Positions 23,903-33,210 are shown, counted from the stretch's first letter. The stretch is 64,000 nt of DNA from Paenibacillus allorhizosphaerae (GCF_910594985.1 NZ_CAJVCE010000001.1:248001-312000); one strand, 5' to 3'. The notes: a model not told the origin generated them from the letters alone. Program-made: numbers and translations.

Positions 23903-26249
23903 GGACGGCCCTCCAGATCGATTCCGGCGTTAAAGGCAAATGATTCAAGTCTACGCCGACAGCGGTCGACAAGCTGTTGGCCAGTGCCGCAGGCATGCCG
24001 ATCAGACCATGCTCCCCGATGCCGCGCAGTCCGTACGGCGCTTCCGCATGAGGCGTCTCGACGAAGTCGACCGCATATTCCGGTTGTTCTCCGTACCTGA
24101 TCAACTTGTAGGTACGCAGCTGCCAGTTGAGAATCGCCCCGCTTCGATCGAGGCGGTACGCTTCGCGGCTCGCAAAACTGAGGCCCATGCTCATGGCGCC
24201 CGTCACTTGGCCTCGGGCGAATACCGGATTGATTACTTTGCCGGCGTCGATGACTGTCGCCGCTTTTACGATCTTGTAGGTGTAATCTTTCGTATTCACT
24301 TCCACTTCAACCGCTTGTGCCCCGACTGTCCATTCCGGCCCGGGATTGCCTTTTCCCGTTTCCGGGTCCAGCAAAGTCAAATTGCGCATAGCATAGCTCC
24401 CGCGTCCGATCACTTGCCCGCCGATCGTGTTCCCATTCGGAAATTTATACCCGTTGGCGATTTTTTTAATTTCGATCCTGGTATCGGGACGATCTTTGAC
24501 GAAAACCATCCCTTCTCCGACTTCCAATTGTTCGGGGGACACTTGCAGCACAGTGGAAGCGATATGCTTCAGCTGTCCGATCGCATCCTCAGCAGCCTTC
24601 ATCACCGCATTCCCGACTAAAAACGTGCTGCGGCTCGCCACCGTTTTCCAATAATAAGGATCGGCTTCTGTATTGACATCCCAAGAAATATGGATCATCC
24701 GCTCATCCATACGCAAACGTTCGGCCAATAATTGCGTAAGAGCCGTCCTTGTTCCTTGACCGATTTCCACCGCCCCGCAGAGAAGATTCACGCTGCCGTC
24801 GGGATGAAACAATACAACGGCTCCCGCCCCGGCATCCGTTGGCGTGCTTGAATTTTTCCAGAAGCAGGATACTCCTCTCGCTTTAATGAGGTGACCGTCG
24901 ATTTCGATTGGGGGGCGATCGTCCCAACCGATTAAATTCTTCAGCTTCTCGATGCACTGCGGCAAATCACCCACCTTGCTTCGGTCTAACAAATTTTGTG
25001 TCGGCGTGGTATCCCCCGGTTTAATCGCATTAAGCAATCGAAACTCCAAAGGATCCATATCCAATCGATTTGCCATCGTATCCATGGCTCTTTCAATGGC
25101 AAACGTCAGTTCCGGATGAGCGAATCCTCGAAACGAAGTCGAGTAAGGATGATTCGTATACATACATAAGGAATCGCAGTGCAAATTATCGATCCGATAA
25201 GGCCCCGTACAATCGACGGCGCCAGCCCGGTTCATGACGGCTCCTCGATCGGAATAGGCCCCCCCGTCAAACAGATGCCATATTTCCGCAGCCATAATTT
25301 TCCCTTCTCGGTTGCAGCCCAGCTTGATCGTGGCCTCCAAACCTATATGTACCGGAGAGGTGATCATATCCTGCTCCCTGGAATTAACCAGCTTCACCGC
25401 TTTGCCGCCGACCGCTTTGGTAGCCATGTATACGAGAAATTCCAGTTGGATCGCCGCTTTCCCGCCGTAGCTCCCTCCGACCAGCGGCGTATGAACGGTA
25501 ATTTGCTGAAGCGGAACGTGAAACGATTCACTGATCGACTTTCGAATGAAAAAGGGCGACTGCGATGCGGAATAAATGATTACTTTACCGTCCGGTAAAA
25601 TTTCCCCGATGCTGCATCGCACTTCCATGGCCGCATGATCCGATTGCGGCAGCGATACGCGCACATCAATGATATGATCGCTCTGCCGCCATCCTTCCTC
25701 CATATCCCCTTTGCGCATTTTGGTGCGATTGGCGACGTTCGTGCCCGGTTCGGGATAGACGTCTTCATCCCGCTTGTAAGAGGCAAGATGTTCGTGAATC
25801 AGCGGAGCATCCGGCCTGTAAGCCTCTCCCGGAGAGTGAACGACGGGCAGAAGCTCAAAGTCCATTTTAATAAGGCGAGCCGCCTTCTCAGCTGTATACC
25901 CTTGATCTGCGACAACAAGAGCGACGGGTTCACCGAAATATCTTACTTTGTCTATTGCGATGGGAGGCCGGTCTGACAGCGGTGAACCGGTAAAAACCGG
26001 ATAATCTTGTCCGGTAACGATCGCCCGCACCCCTGGCACTTTCCATGCTTCGGACGTATCGATCGATATTATTTTCGCATGAGCATGCGGGCTGACGGCT
26101 AGAGTGGCATGCAGCATTCCCGGTCTGACGATGTCATTCGTATATTTGGCGGTTCCGGTGACCTTTTCCCAAGTCTCCTTTCTGGGAACGCTTTTTCCAA
26201 GTGATTCACCGATTGGATTCCCCTCCTTTTTCGAGGTATAATGTTTCAT
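23889..26249 (-). CDS. Molybdenum hydroxylase molybdopterin-binding large subunit (xanthine dehydrogenase type)
   Basis: About 786 residues from ATG 26249. That ATG has no ribosome site, whereas AAGGAGGGG lies six nt before an in-frame ATC that would give a start at the usual place just before SLGKSVPRKETWEKVTG. The true start is therefore open. Motifs: VGGSYGGKAAIQLEF (the GGxFGGK region), YSTSFRGFAHPELTFAIERA, VEIGQGTRTALTQ, and the terminal GLRGIGEHGLIG with the catalytic Glu. The form I CO-dehydrogenase loop AYRCSFR is absent, so it is not an aerobic CO dehydrogenase. Purine or N-heterocycle hydroxylation is the best guess. First gene of the five-gene operon. Confidence 0.88.
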   Translation of the reverse strand: MKHYTSKKEGNPIGESLGKSVPRKETWEKVTGTAKYTNDIVRPGMLHATLAVSPHAHAKIISIDTSEAWKVPGVRAIVTGQDYPVFTGSPLSDRPPIAIDKVRYFGEPVALVVADQGYTAEKAARLIKMDFELLPVVHSPGEAYRPDAPLIHEHLASYKRDEDVYPEPGTNVANRTKMRKGDMEEGWRQSDHIIDVRVSLPQSDHAAMEVRCSIGEILPDGKVIIYSASQSPFFIRKSISESFHVPLQQITVHTPLVGGSYGGKAAIQLEFLVYMATKAVGGKAVKLVNSREQDMITSPVHIGLEATIKLGCNREGKIMAAEIWHLFDGGAYSDRGAVMNRAGAVDCTGPYRIDNLHCDSLCMYTNHPYSTSFRGFAHPELTFAIERAMDTMANRLDMDPLEFRLLNAIKPGDTTPTQNLLDRSKVGDLPQCIEKLKNLIGWDDRPPIEIDGHLIKARGVSCFWKNSSTPTDAGAGAVVLFHPDGSVNLLCGAVEIGQGTRTALTQLLAERLRMDERMIHISWDVNTEADPYYWKTVASRSTFLVGNAVMKAAEDAIGQLKHIASTVLQVSPEQLEVGEGMVFVKDRPDTRIEIKKIANGYKFPNGNTIGGQVIGRGSYAMRNLTLLDPETGKGNPGPEWTVGAQAVEVEVNTKDYTYKIVKAATVIDAGKVINPVFARGQVTGAMSMGLSFASREAYRLDRSGAILNWQLRTYKLIRYGEQPEYAVDFVETPHAEAPYGLRGIGEHGLIGMPAALANSLSTAVGVDLNHLPLTPESIWRAVHDSV

Positions 26250-26542
26250 TGTGCTATAGCCTATATATATACAGCACTTTTTGTCCGTATTATTCGAAAT
26301 GGATTGAACAAGGGTTGACACGGATATACTGCTAACAATCGTCTGTCTGGTAAAGAAAGCATAATTTTACTGAAATGGAACCATCCGCTTTGTTAACAAA
26401 AGTACCATCCATGTTCAATAGATTGATATACATTCTTCAATCAAATGACGTTGAAAAAGGCGTTTCATTCATAAACCGAATGTTATGATGAAATCATCCT
26501 GTACTTGAATCTATTATTTCACACGGCTAGGAGGTGATCTTC
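26250..26542. promoter_or_regulatory. Divergent control region of the hydroxylase operon and MocR gene
   Basis: A 293-nt AT-rich gap between divergent genes. It holds an interrupted inverted repeat at 26251-26277 (GTGCTATA ... TATACAGCAC) just upstream of the large-subunit frame. A smaller repeat (TTGAT/ATCAA, about 26423-26443) lies near the centre. MocR regulators usually bind such intergenic sites. I could not fix a single convincing -35/-10 pair for either gene. Confidence 0.4.
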
Positions 26543-27976
26543 ATGTGGAAGCCCGATCGGGACAGCAGCCAACCGCTATACCAGCAAATTGCCGATGACA
26601 TCGAACGAAGAATTTCATACGGCGAGTTTCCGCCTGGAAGCCAGCTGCCTTCGGAACGAAAGTTAGCCGAACAATTGAGGGTTAACCGGAGTACTGTCGT
26701 ACTTGCTTATTCGGAGCTTCGCGCGCTCGGGATTATCGAAAGCCGTTCGGGAAGCGGAACCCGGGTAAGCCGGCACAAATGGGGCGCCACACCGAAGCAT
26801 ACTCCGAATTGGCATCGGTATGTAGAAGGCGGCAGTTTTTTGCCAAACCCGCTTTTTTTGCGCCGGATCCGGGAAGCGCTGCAGCAAGACAAAACGCTGA
26901 TTGACTTTGCCAGCGGTGAGCTGGGCGCGGACCTGTCTCCCGTGAAAGAGATCAATACCATTATCGATAAAAATTACACCGAATATCTCGGTTATGATAA
27001 TCCGCAAGGATTTGCCCCGCTCCGGGAGGCACTCGTCGCGTATTTAAGCCAATATCGGGGCATTCATACGACAGAATCATCGATCTTGATCACTTCGGGC
27101 TCTCAACAATCGTTATATTTAATTACACAATGTTTGCTAACGCCCGGGGATGCGGTGGCCATCGAGGATCCTTCGTATTGCTATTCGTTGCCCATGTTTC
27201 AATCCGCCGGTCTTCGGCTGTTTCGGCTACCCGTCGACCATAAAGGAGTTCGTTCGGAAGATGTGTATTCGCTCTATAAAAAACACCGCATCAAGATGGT
27301 GTTCATTAATCCAAATTTTCAGAATCCGACAGGCACCTTCCTTGATGAAGAGCGCCGAAAGCAGCTGCTCGATGTTGCGAGCGAGTTAGGACTTCCGATT
27401 GTAGAGGATGATCCATTCAGCTTGACCGCTTATGATGGATCGCCGCCGCGGCCGCTCAAATCGATGGATTCGATCGGCTCGGTCCTCTATATCGGCTCTT
27501 TCTCCAAAATCGCGGCATCCGGGCTGCGGGTCGGGTGGATGGTCGCCCCTCATACCGTTGTTGAACGGCTAGCCGATGCGAGACAACAGATGGATTTCGG
27601 ACTTAGCGTCGTGCCTCAACAGGTTGCGGCACAGTTTTTAAACTCCTCCTATTTTCAGCCTCACTTGAGCAATTTGCGAATGCAGCTGCTCTACAAACGG
27701 GATCTATTGATAGAAGCGCTTCAGAAAGAGCTGCCGGACCTGATCCGCTTCACGGTTCCACAAGGAGGCTTGCACTTATGGTGTAAAGTGATCCCTGAGG
27801 TGAACGACAGCAAGTTGTTGGAAGAAGCGATCCGACGAGGTGTCATCTTTGTACCCGGCAGCGTCTACGGCTCGAACTCGGGTTATGTGCGAATCACTTT
27901 CGCTAGACCCAAAGCGGAGCAAATCGTCCCGGGTATCGCCAAATTTGCAGCTTCGCTTCGGGCCGTACTCGGGTAA
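26543..27976 (+). CDS. MocR family (GntR-HTH / aminotransferase fold) regulator
   Basis: A 477-residue regulator from ATG 26543 with AGGAGGTGA at ideal distance. Residues about 8-75 form a GntR winged helix (PLYQQIADDIERRISYGEFP, GSQLPSERKLAEQLRVNRST). The rest is a fold-type I aminotransferase domain with the PLP lysine in YIGSFSKIAASGLRVGW and the NPNFQNPTG motif retained. It therefore probably binds PLP as a sensor rather than as a catalyst. Divergent from the molybdenum hydroxylase operon, which in Bacillus subtilis is under a PucR-type regulator. A MocR here suggests an amine or PLP-reactive effector. It ends at a strong bidirectional terminator. Confidence 0.9.
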   Translation: MWKPDRDSSQPLYQQIADDIERRISYGEFPPGSQLPSERKLAEQLRVNRSTVVLAYSELRALGIIESRSGSGTRVSRHKWGATPKHTPNWHRYVEGGSFLPNPLFLRRIREALQQDKTLIDFASGELGADLSPVKEINTIIDKNYTEYLGYDNPQGFAPLREALVAYLSQYRGIHTTESSILITSGSQQSLYLITQCLLTPGDAVAIEDPSYCYSLPMFQSAGLRLFRLPVDHKGVRSEDVYSLYKKHRIKMVFINPNFQNPTGTFLDEERRKQLLDVASELGLPIVEDDPFSLTAYDGSPPRPLKSMDSIGSVLYIGSFSKIAASGLRVGWMVAPHTVVERLADARQQMDFGLSVVPQQVAAQFLNSSYFQPHLSNLRMQLLYKRDLLIEALQKELPDLIRFTVPQGGLHLWCKVIPEVNDSKLLEEAIRRGVIFVPGSVYGSNSGYVRITFARPKAEQIVPGIAKFAASLRAVLG

Positions 27977-27983
27977 ACAAACG

Positions 27984-28043
27984 AAAAAGGTGAATGAAAG
28001 CTTTGTATTTTGCGATACAAGCCTTTCCATTCACCTTTTTTTT
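27984..28043. terminator. Strong bidirectional terminator
   Basis: AAAAAGGTGAATG and CATTCACCTTTTT arms with a nested GTATTTTGCGATAC stem, flanked by A and T runs. It separates the convergent MocR and FixH-like genes. Confidence 0.9.
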
Positions 28044-28067
28044 GTATGAAGCGGGTATCTCTTGAGC

Positions 28068-28472
28068 CTACTTGTCGGTTACGTTTTTCACGACCAGTTC
28101 CTTTATTGGCGTAACATATGTTTCTTTGTCCGAAACTTCTGCCGTTACATAGTAGACTCCCGCTTCCGGGAACATCGTCTGGATTCGATATTTGCCATCA
28201 TGCGAATGTCCCGCGGTGATCGTCTTGCGCTTCTCTTGATCCTTCTTCCATATTTCAAACTTCACTTGCCCCGCATCCGTCACCTTCTCGCTGCCCTTTG
28301 TAACAAGCGCATCGATGAGAATGGCTTTGCCTGAGTGCAGTGTTTCCTGTACCGGCTTAATTTCAACCTGAACCGCTCCGGAATGGACGGCGGTTTCGGT
28401 AGTGGAATTAGAGCAGGCGGCAGCAAGTAAAAATGTAACAAGTGCTATGAACGGCAAACTTTTTTTCATCAT
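28068..28472 (-). CDS. FixH/YtkA-like lipoprotein
   Basis: A 134-residue membrane-anchored lipoprotein from ATG 28472 behind AAGGAGGGT (the open frame to 28538 is longer but lacks a site). The signal sequence ends in the lipobox LLAAAC. The mature part is one immunoglobulin-like YtkA/FixH domain (QVEIKPVQETLHSGKAILID, FEIWKKDQEKRKTITAGHSH, YRIQTMFPEAGVYYVTAEVS) with a GHSHDG His pair that could bind copper. FixH-type proteins assist oxidase assembly or copper delivery. The nearby cydAB genes make a respiratory link attractive, but a terminator separates them. Confidence 0.82.
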   Translation of the reverse strand: MMKKSLPFIALVTFLLAAACSNSTTETAVHSGAVQVEIKPVQETLHSGKAILIDALVTKGSEKVTDAGQVKFEIWKKDQEKRKTITAGHSHDGKYRIQTMFPEAGVYYVTAEVSDKETYVTPIKELVVKNVTDK

Positions 28473-28633
28473 GACAATACCCTCCTTAGGTATAAGTGAA
28501 TGATTAGTAACAAGCATTGCGTATGAGGTTAACCTCACGCTTTACTTTAAAGGAGAATGATATGAGGGGCACCATCCACTAGCCAAGCGCATAAGCCGAC
28601 CATGTTCAAATAAATGAAACATTTGAATACATA

Positions 28634-28664
28634 CAAAAGAGCCCTTCAGATGGGAATGAGGGCT
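28634..28664 (-). terminator. Terminator of the cyd operon
   Basis: On the minus strand AGCCCTC ... GAAGGGCT followed by CTTTTGT, 60 nt past the small ORF that ends the operon. Confidence 0.7.
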
Positions 28665-28723
28665 ATAGCTTTATCGTATTCGAAGTTTCATGAGCGGACG
28701 GCCATGAGTGGGAGCAATATGCA

Positions 28724-28819
28724 TTACACGAAATGTCTTACTATCGACAGCAGCAGCACAAGGGCGATACCGAAACAAAGACGCATCAGCCATTTGTCCT
28801 GACGATCGAATACATTCAT
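28724..28819 (-). CDS. 31-residue single-helix protein, possible cytochrome bd small subunit
   Basis: The ATG overlaps the cydB stop codon (ATGA). The peptide has a charged N-terminus (MNVFDRQDKWLMR), one hydrophobic helix (LCFGIALVLLLSIV) and a short RHFV tail. The length, single helix and position directly behind cydB match the small auxiliary subunits of cytochrome bd (CydX in proteobacteria, CydS in Geobacillus). I see no direct sequence match to either. It is too short for routine gene finders, and translation would depend on coupling to cydB. Confidence 0.6.
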   Translation of the reverse strand: MNVFDRQDKWLMRLCFGIALVLLLSIVRHFV

Positions 28820-29832
28820 GCCAGTTCCCCTTTCACATAGCGGGCATTGAACAAAAACAATCTCAGCAACAAAATGAGCGACGGAACGAGCAGTGCGAAA
28901 CCCGCAATAAATACGATGACCAATGCTCGCCCCATGGTCGGGTTCGTTACGCCGCCATACAGTGTCAAATAAGGGTACAGCAAGTAAGGAAGATGCGAAA
29001 TGCCGTATCCGTAAAACGCAAAAGCGAACTGCAGCATGACCATTACAAAGGCGATGCCGTACGATCGCTGCTTCCAAATCAGCCATACCGCCATCGCAAA
29101 GCTGACCAGCGAGAGCCCGAACATCCACCATACGTCCAGCGCACGCTGAAAATGCTCCAGGTTATGATTGCGCAGCGCGATAAACACAAACAAGCTGGAG
29201 ATGATCGTAGGAATGCCTCCCCATAGTGCGAACCGGCGCATCAATTCCAGCGCATTCTCATCTTTCGCTCTAGCGGCATAAAACGTCAGAAACGTCGAGC
29301 TGATGAATAACACACTGGACATCGCAAGCAGCACAACCGCCCAGGAATAAGCGCTGTAAAACAATTCTTCCATCAGCAAGACGACTTCATTTCCCCTGAC
29401 GGCCAGAAAGCCTCCTTCCGAAATTGTGAATACCGTGGACAAGGAAGCCGGTATTAACAAGCCGGTCGCTCCGTAAGCAAGCAGGTAGAACGAATTTTTT
29501 TTCACGCCGTAATTCGCAAATGCGTAGAACGACCCCCGAATGGAAAGCAATATGAGAGCAATGCTGCCGGGAATCAGCAGTGCCGTTCCGTAATAGTAAG
29601 CCGTTTCCGGGAAGAAGCCGACGATACCGACGAAAAAAAATACAAGGAACACGTTGGTCACTTCCCACACCGGGGACAAATACCTGGAAATGACCGGCCC
29701 GATAATCGATTCCTTTCCGATCATCCGCCCGTAATAAGCGTAAAATCCCGCACCAAAATCGATGGATCCGACAATCAAATAGCCGTATAAAAAGCTCCAA
29801 AGAACGGTAATTCCGAGTTGTTCGATGGACAT
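28816..29832 (-). CDS. cydB: Cytochrome bd ubiquinol/menaquinol oxidase subunit II
   Basis: A 338-residue polytopic membrane protein with about nine helices, from ATG 29832 behind GAGGAGG. The start, VLWSFLYGYLIVGSIDFGAG, is the CydB signature. Conserved WEVTNVFLVFFFVGIVGFFP and LFISSTFLTFYAARA follow. It pairs with CydA to reduce oxygen to water without proton pumping, supporting microaerobic respiration. The gene lies 12 nt after cydA and its stop overlaps the small ORF. The operon lacks cydCD in this window, so haem d/thiol export functions lie elsewhere. Confidence 0.95.
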   Translation of the reverse strand: MSIEQLGITVLWSFLYGYLIVGSIDFGAGFYAYYGRMIGKESIIGPVISRYLSPVWEVTNVFLVFFFVGIVGFFPETAYYYGTALLIPGSIALILLSIRGSFYAFANYGVKKNSFYLLAYGATGLLIPASLSTVFTISEGGFLAVRGNEVVLLMEELFYSAYSWAVVLLAMSSVLFISSTFLTFYAARAKDENALELMRRFALWGGIPTIISSLFVFIALRNHNLEHFQRALDVWWMFGLSLVSFAMAVWLIWKQRSYGIAFVMVMLQFAFAFYGYGISHLPYLLYPYLTLYGGVTNPTMGRALVIVFIAGFALLVPSLILLLRLFLFNARYVKGELA

Positions 29833-29844
29833 GCCGTAACCTCC

Positions 29845-31173
29845 TCACAAGATGATGCGGTGCAATTCCAGTTCCAGCTCCGCCGGCTTATTGTGAAACA
29901 GACGAGCCAATACGAACAGGCATACGATACCAAGCACGGCGTACAAGACGGCAAACATCCAGAATGTAACGTCAACGTGAGCGTTCGTGGTAGCCGCATC
30001 GGACACGCGCAAATATCCCCGGATAATCCATGGCTGTCTGCCGACCTCTGCGTAAAACCATCCGAGCTCGATGGCGAGAAAGGACAGCGGTCCTCCCGCC
30101 AAAATGCCTCCTAGTATCCAACGGTTGTATGCGTTCCAACGCTTGATCAGCAGCATCGCCAGAAAAAGGCACGGCACGGCTAACAAATAAAAACCGATCC
30201 CGACCATGGCATCAAACAAATAATGCACGTAAAGCGGAGGCCACTCGTCTTTTGGAAAATCATTCAGTCCAACGACCGTTCCGTCAGGATGATTGGTTGC
30301 GAGAATACTGAGCGCCCAAGGAATTTCAATGGCTCCGGAAATTTCGCCGGTTTCCGGATTCAATCGACCGCCGACAACGAGCGATGCTCTGTCGCCAGTC
30401 TCGAAATGCCACTCCGCAGCCGCGAGCTTCTCCGGCTGTTCTTTGGCCAAAAACTTCGCCGACGCATCGCCGCCAATGATCGTAGCGACCGCGAGAACGA
30501 GCCCTACGGTCATGTTCAAGCGAATCGACTTCCGGTAGTAATCGTCCTTTCGCCCTTTGAGCATGGCGAAAGCGGCGATCATGGCGAGCAGAAAAGCGGA
30601 CGTCAAGTAAGCGGAAAATAATACGTGCGCCACTTTGGAAGGTGTAGCCGGGTTGAACATGGCCGCGAGCGGGTCAATGTGCGTCAGGTTCCCGCTCTCA
30701 TAGGTGAACCCTTGCGGAGTATTCATAAATGCGTTGACGGTTGTAATAAAAAGCGCCGATCCCGTAGAACCGATAATAATCGGCAGCGTTAACAGCCAGT
30801 GCAGGTAAGGATTTGAAAATCGGTTCCATGTATACAGATAGATGCCGAGAAATATGGCCTCGAAGAAAAACGCAAACGTCTCCATAAACAAAGGCAAACC
30901 GACCACATTGCCTGCCAGCCTCATGAATTCGGGCCAAAGCAAACTGAGCTGCAGACCGATGCACGTCCCTGTAACTACGCCTACAGCTACCGTAATGACG
31001 AACCCCCGCGCCCATCTTCGCGCCATTAATGAATAGTGCACGTCCTTCTTTGCAATCCCCAACCATTCGGCGATGGAAATGAACACAGGCACGCCAACGC
31101 CGACCGTCGCAAACAAAATATGAAAAGCGAGCGTCATTTCCGTTAAGCCGCGGCTCCAATCTACCGTCCCCAT
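29845..31173 (-). CDS. cydA: Cytochrome bd oxidase subunit I
   Basis: A 442-residue subunit from ATG 31173 behind TAGGAGGATAA. The haem b595 axial His lies in EMTLAFHILFATVGVGVPVF, and the conserved GWFYAEVGRQPWIIRGYLR stretch is present near residue 370. The periplasmic Q-loop is short, as in Bacillus and Geobacillus rather than E. coli enzymes, and the total length fits that type. It oxidises menaquinol and binds haems b558, b595 and d. First gene of cydA-cydB-small ORF. A weak TTGAAC-N17-TAACAA promoter candidate is visible about 100 nt upstream; I found no clear Rex box. Confidence 0.95.
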   Translation of the reverse strand: MGTVDWSRGLTEMTLAFHILFATVGVGVPVFISIAEWLGIAKKDVHYSLMARRWARGFVITVAVGVVTGTCIGLQLSLLWPEFMRLAGNVVGLPLFMETFAFFFEAIFLGIYLYTWNRFSNPYLHWLLTLPIIIGSTGSALFITTVNAFMNTPQGFTYESGNLTHIDPLAAMFNPATPSKVAHVLFSAYLTSAFLLAMIAAFAMLKGRKDDYYRKSIRLNMTVGLVLAVATIIGGDASAKFLAKEQPEKLAAAEWHFETGDRASLVVGGRLNPETGEISGAIEIPWALSILATNHPDGTVVGLNDFPKDEWPPLYVHYLFDAMVGIGFYLLAVPCLFLAMLLIKRWNAYNRWILGGILAGGPLSFLAIELGWFYAEVGRQPWIIRGYLRVSDAATTNAHVDVTFWMFAVLYAVLGIVCLFVLARLFHNKPAELELELHRIIL

Positions 31174-31401
31174 TGCTTATCCTCCTAAGGCTATGACGTG
31201 TAAGCAGACTGTGACCCATGACTCGGTACAATATGGTTACTATACCCAAGGAAATCATTGTTATGCAGCGAACGCGACTTGTTCAAGACATTAGGTTGAA
31301 ACCGGTGGAAATCGTATTGCCGCTGCGTTTCGGCTCGGGAATAAGTCAATTTTCCCACGCATGAATTTTGTAGTCGACTGTTTGGCGAAAGGTTCGGGGT
31401 A

Positions 31402-31432
31402 TAAAAAAAGTACAATCCCACGGATTGTACTT
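31402..31432 (-). terminator. Terminator of the GMC oxidoreductase gene
   Basis: On the minus strand AAGTACAATCC-GTG-GGATTGTACTT followed by TTTTT, 40 nt after the stop. Confidence 0.9.
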
Positions 31433-31473
31433 CAGCGCGTTATGGTAGGCGAATTCCAGATATTTATGGAATT

Positions 31474-33102
31474 TCATTCTTCGTCGGACTCGTACAGCCG
31501 CGTCTTTTCCTTACGTTTTTGCAGCTTCTTATCTACTAACAACAGCTGCCGAGCAATCGTATAACCGATCAAGTATGCCGCTGCCGAAGTATTGCCGTCC
31601 ACCGTGAACGGAATGATGGAAGCATCCGCAACGACGAGTCTCTTTACCCCATGAACGTTTCCCCGGCGATCAACAACCCCGCCTTTGCTTAAAGGAGCCA
31701 TGCGCAGCGAGCTTTGCTGATGATGATTATGTTCGAAATTATCCTTAATAAATTGTTCAAGCCTTGCGTCGTTGTCGATTACGTCGGGAGACGGCGAAAT
31801 AAGCCGATAGGTTGGATCGATGGATGCTAATTGCGCTGCAATATTTTTAACGTAAATTTTAAAAATATTTTTGACTTGTTCCATATCCTCCGAATTTTTG
31901 AGAAATCCTTCGTCAGCCAACACAATTTTTAAAGGATCGTTGTTCTGAATTTTTATGGAACCGCGGCTCGCGGGACGTAAGTAAATGATGCCTAGCATTA
32001 AAGTATGATCGGAACCAACTCCGAATAGTTGAACTGCCCGGCGCATAGGATTCGTTCCGGTGGGATTAGGCAAAAAAGCACCTCCTGCATAAAGCGCATT
32101 GGGATCATCAGTGGGATGAGCGCGATCGTCGGGATTCGCGGAAAAAACAGCAAAGTTAAGCGTATGATTTCTTAAACTTTTCCCTACGTTCGGATTATGA
32201 AATTTGACCGGAATCCCCGCGTCTTTTAGCATTTTGGACGGTCCGATTCCAGACAGCATCAACAGTTGAGCGCTGTTAATGCCTGCTGAAATGATGACTT
32301 TCTTTCGTACGTAAGCCCGGGTCTGTTTGCCTTCAATAAGAAATTCCACGCCGACGGCACGCATGTCGGAAAAAAGCACGCGTAAAACCGTACATTTAGT
32401 GAAAACTTTTAATTTCCGGCCGTTAACGCCGCGGCCTGCAGGAGTCATGATGTTCGCAGAAAGAAAAGCCGTTGATGCACTCTCCCTCCGACCGTTCGGG
32501 TTCTGATACAATTGCCATCTGGTAAAGGGGCCAAGAGGCGTTTTAGGATCGTTATAATCCAGAATCTTCGGAAACCCGGTCGCTTTCTCGATTGCTGTCG
32601 TCAGTTTAACGGCCATCGATGTCGGTCGATCCGGAGTTTGCCTTATATCTATTGGCCCTCTGAATCCGCGCACCCTGGCATTATTGGTTTTTCCGTTGTA
32701 CTTCTCTAATGTTTTGAATCGGCTCGTAGCCCTTTCAGGTGACCAAATCGGACCTAATAGCGCTTCCCATTGTTTAAGAACAGCTGAAGTAGGTCGTACA
32801 TATTGTTCACCGTTAATCGAAGACCCTCCGCCCAGCAGTCGTCCGGTCGTCCATTCGAATGAACGGTCATCAACGTTCTCTTGCGGAATTCCTTCTCCTT
32901 GCCAAAAGTATTTCGCGAAAAATTGTTCCTCCAGCTCCATCGCAAATTCAGAGTTACGGATCGGCTCATCCTTATCGTTGTTGTCACCGGATTCGAGAAC
33001 TAGAACCGACGTTTTTTTATCATCGGTTAACGTTTTCGCGATCACGGATCCGGCAGGACCCGTTCCTACGACGATATAATCGAAAATTAATTTTTTTGTC
33101 AT
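31474..33102 (-). CDS. GMC family FAD-dependent oxidoreductase
   Basis: A 542-residue flavoprotein from ATG 33102 behind TAAGGAGATTT. FAD-binding Rossmann start YIVVGTGPAGSVIAKTL; the GMC signature region TTGRLLGGGSSINGEQYVRP; then VIISAGINSAQLLMLSGIGP. The active-site His region is FEHNHHQQSSLRMAP, and the closing VVADASIIPFTVDGNTSAAA is typical. There is no signal peptide, so it acts in the cytoplasm. GMC enzymes oxidise alcohols, sugars or choline; the substrate is not evident, and no partner gene adjoins it. Monocistronic with its own terminator. Confidence 0.9.
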   Translation of the reverse strand: MTKKLIFDYIVVGTGPAGSVIAKTLTDDKKTSVLVLESGDNNDKDEPIRNSEFAMELEEQFFAKYFWQGEGIPQENVDDRSFEWTTGRLLGGGSSINGEQYVRPTSAVLKQWEALLGPIWSPERATSRFKTLEKYNGKTNNARVRGFRGPIDIRQTPDRPTSMAVKLTTAIEKATGFPKILDYNDPKTPLGPFTRWQLYQNPNGRRESASTAFLSANIMTPAGRGVNGRKLKVFTKCTVLRVLFSDMRAVGVEFLIEGKQTRAYVRKKVIISAGINSAQLLMLSGIGPSKMLKDAGIPVKFHNPNVGKSLRNHTLNFAVFSANPDDRAHPTDDPNALYAGGAFLPNPTGTNPMRRAVQLFGVGSDHTLMLGIIYLRPASRGSIKIQNNDPLKIVLADEGFLKNSEDMEQVKNIFKIYVKNIAAQLASIDPTYRLISPSPDVIDNDARLEQFIKDNFEHNHHQQSSLRMAPLSKGGVVDRRGNVHGVKRLVVADASIIPFTVDGNTSAAAYLIGYTIARQLLLVDKKLQKRKEKTRLYESDEE

Positions 33103-33175
33103 CCAAAAATCTCCTTAATCAAAATGGGCTAATATACTGTATTGTCGATTGTTGTCCCGTGTGATTCGGCTGCAC

Positions 33176-33210
33176 GAAAAAGATCCGCTATCCCATAGCG
33201 GACCTTTGAT
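33176..33210 (-). terminator. Terminator of the esterase gene
   Basis: On the minus strand GTCCGCTA-TGGG-ATAGCGGATC followed by TTTTTC, 65 nt after the stop. Confidence 0.85.

Noticed and set aside
23889-26249. Aerobic carbon monoxide dehydrogenase (CoxL)
   Set aside because: The form I active-site loop AYRCSFR is absent; the region reads STSFRGFAHPE, as in other xanthine-oxidase-family enzymes.
31174-31401. Rex-type operator upstream of cydA
   Set aside because: No TTGTGAA-N4-TTCACAA-like sequence could be found in the leader, so redox control by Rex is not supported.
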